A DNA stretch of 16,681 nt from Actinomycetota bacterium (GTDB taxonomy: Bacteria > Actinomycetota > Actinomycetes > S36-B12). The translations under genes were made by a program, and so were the position numbers. This document shows positions 15,690-16,681 of the stretch, one piece after another; position 1 is the first letter of the stretch, and every line of letters begins with the position of its first letter. The notes under the pieces were generated by a model. The model saw only the letters and a program-made list of their open reading frames with translations. It did no database searches and was not told the DNA's origin. The stretch lies in contig JAPLBU010000130.1 of NCBI GenBank assembly GCA_026392575.1, positions 7,153 to 23,833 on the forward strand, written 5' to 3'.

Positions 15690-15744
15690 CCAATCGGACG
15701 GGAACGAATCCTGTCGTCCTTCCGGAGTGACGGGAACAACCAGA

Positions 15745-15750
15745 AAGAGG
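15745..15750 (+). promoter_or_regulatory. Ribosome binding site of the sugar-binding lipoprotein
   Basis: AAGAGG lies 5 bases before the ATG at 15756. It fixes the start and places the signal peptide correctly. Confidence 0.6.
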
Positions 15751-15755
15751 AATCC

Positions 15756-16681
15756 ATGAAGTCACGAGGCACCAAGCTCGTCACCACGTTAGGAATCATG
15801 GTTGCAGCCAGTGCACTGATCGCCGGCTGCACGAGCAACAGCACGTCGAGTGCAACCAGTGAGGCTGCTGCCCCAGCGGCGACTGCCGCAGCATCCGCAG
15901 CAGCATCTGCCGTTGCCAGTGCAGCGGCCGACGCCCCCGCGGGCGAGATGATGAAGATCGGCTTCTCGGCTCCTGCAGCGGACCATGGCTGGATGGGTGC
16001 GATCACCAAGGCCGCACAGGCGGAGGCCGCGAAGTACCCGGATGTCGAACTGGTCATGGCAGAGGGCACGAACGACGTCAACCTGCAGATCAGCCAGATC
16101 GAGACCTTCATCAACGACAAGGTCGACGCAATCGTGATGCTCCCGTTCGACGGCGCTGCCCTCACAGATGTGGCGACGAAGGCCATGAAGGCCGGGATCC
16201 CGGTCATCAACGTCGACCGTGAGTTCAGCAGCCCGTTCGCTGCACGCTCCACGGTGCTCGGCGACAACTACGGCATGGGCGTCTCCGCCGGCACGTACAT
16301 GTGCGGGAAGTTCGGCGACAACCCGAATGCCGTCATCGCCGAGATCGCGGGCATCGACTCGCTGCCCCTCACGCAGGATCGCAGCAAGGGCTTCGCTGAC
16401 GCGCTGGCCAAGTGCGGGCTCAAGGTCTCGAACCGCGTGGCCGCAGAGTTCACAGTCGAGTCGGGCGAGAAGGCCGCGTCCAACCTGCTCCAGGCTGCCC
16501 CGAAGATCGACGGACTCTGGAATCACGACGATGACCAGGGCGTGGGCGTCATGGCAGCCATCAAGAACGCGGGCCGCAGTGAGTTCATCATGGTCGGCGG
16601 CGCCGGCAGTGCCAACGTCATGCGCGACATCAAGGCCGACAACACCCCGCTCAAGGCCACCGTCATCTACCCGTCAACTCA
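15756..16681 (+). CDS. Ribose-type sugar-binding lipoprotein (Peripla_BP_4), 3' end outside window
   Basis: 308 codons are visible before the window ends. The lipoprotein signal peptide has lipobox I-A-G-C with Cys25. An Ala/Ser/Pro-rich tether follows, to about residue 65, and then the type I periplasmic-binding fold begins at M-K-I-G-F-S. Family features are D-H-G-W-M-G in the first ligand-contact loop, Q-I-S-Q-I-E-T-F-I, D-A-I-V-M-L-P-F-D and G-I-P-V-I-N-V-D-R. Later come L-T-Q-D-R-S-K-G-F and a hinge-region W-N-H-D-D-D-Q-G-V-G. It would deliver a sugar to the upstream permease and ATPase. It sits 66 bases after the permease stop, in the order ATPase-permease-binding protein. The family usually runs to about 320-380 residues, so the missing part is short. 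Confidence 0.9.
   Translation, partial: MKSRGTKLVTTLGIMVAASALIAGCTSNSTSSATSEAAAPAATAAASAAASAVASAAADAPAGEMMKIGFSAPAADHGWMGAITKAAQAEAAKYPDVELVMAEGTNDVNLQISQIETFINDKVDAIVMLPFDGAALTDVATKAMKAGIPVINVDREFSSPFAARSTVLGDNYGMGVSAGTYMCGKFGDNPNAVIAEIAGIDSLPLTQDRSKGFADALAKCGLKVSNRVAAEFTVESGEKAASNLLQAAPKIDGLWNHDDDQGVGVMAAIKNAGRSEFIMVGGAGSANVMRDIKADNTPLKATVIYPST

Noticed and set aside
1..16681. CRISPR array, transposase, integrase, tRNA or toxin-antitoxin pair
   Set aside because: I looked for regular short repeats, terminal inverted repeats, cloverleaf-like sequences and small paired genes and saw none that I could support.

Overview
The window is high-GC, densely packed DNA of actinobacterial character. 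The evidence is strong G/C bias at third codon positions, many ATGA start/stop overlaps, GTG starts, two probable leaderless starts and lipoproteins with long Ala/Ser tethers. I cannot name the genus. No rRNA, tRNA, insertion sequence, phage gene or CRISPR array was seen.

Region 1 (2-8442, all + strand) reads as one operon. It begins with the 3' part of a DUF917 / S-methyl-thiohydantoin-desulfurase-like gene. A short HyuA-type hydantoinase/oxoprolinase overlaps its end. A complete Dpp/Opp-type ABC importer follows: lipoprotein, two permeases and two ATPases. The last gene is an Asp/Glu/hydantoin-racemase-family enzyme. Intergenic gaps are 0-32 bp and three junctions are 4-bp overlaps. The simplest reading is uptake of a cyclic amide (hydantoin-like, thiohydantoin-like or oxoproline-like), ring chemistry by DUF917 plus HyuA, and racemisation of a chiral centre. 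The actual substrate cannot be read from the sequence.

Region 2 (8443-8847) has no convincing intact gene. It holds GC-rich hairpins and perhaps a decayed minus-strand remnant.

Region 3 (8848-11541) holds a 14-TM-type MFS transporter broken by a one-base frameshift near 9610, then a luciferase-family flavin monooxygenase of the YhbW type. Both seem to start at GTG codons placed 6-7 bp after a -10-like hexamer, as in leaderless actinobacterial transcripts.

Region 4 (11603-16681) is a sugar-import locus. A minus-strand ROK-family repressor is divergent from a ribose-type ABC importer (fused double ATPase, permease, and a binding lipoprotein cut by the window end). The AT-rich divergent region carries a pair of near-identical 11-bp direct repeats that are candidate operators. 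The ROK gene is preceded by a 26-codon, cysteine-rich short ORF. That ORF has a perfect Shine-Dalgarno sequence and its stop codon overlaps the ROK start as ATGA. It is the most unexpected element in the window.
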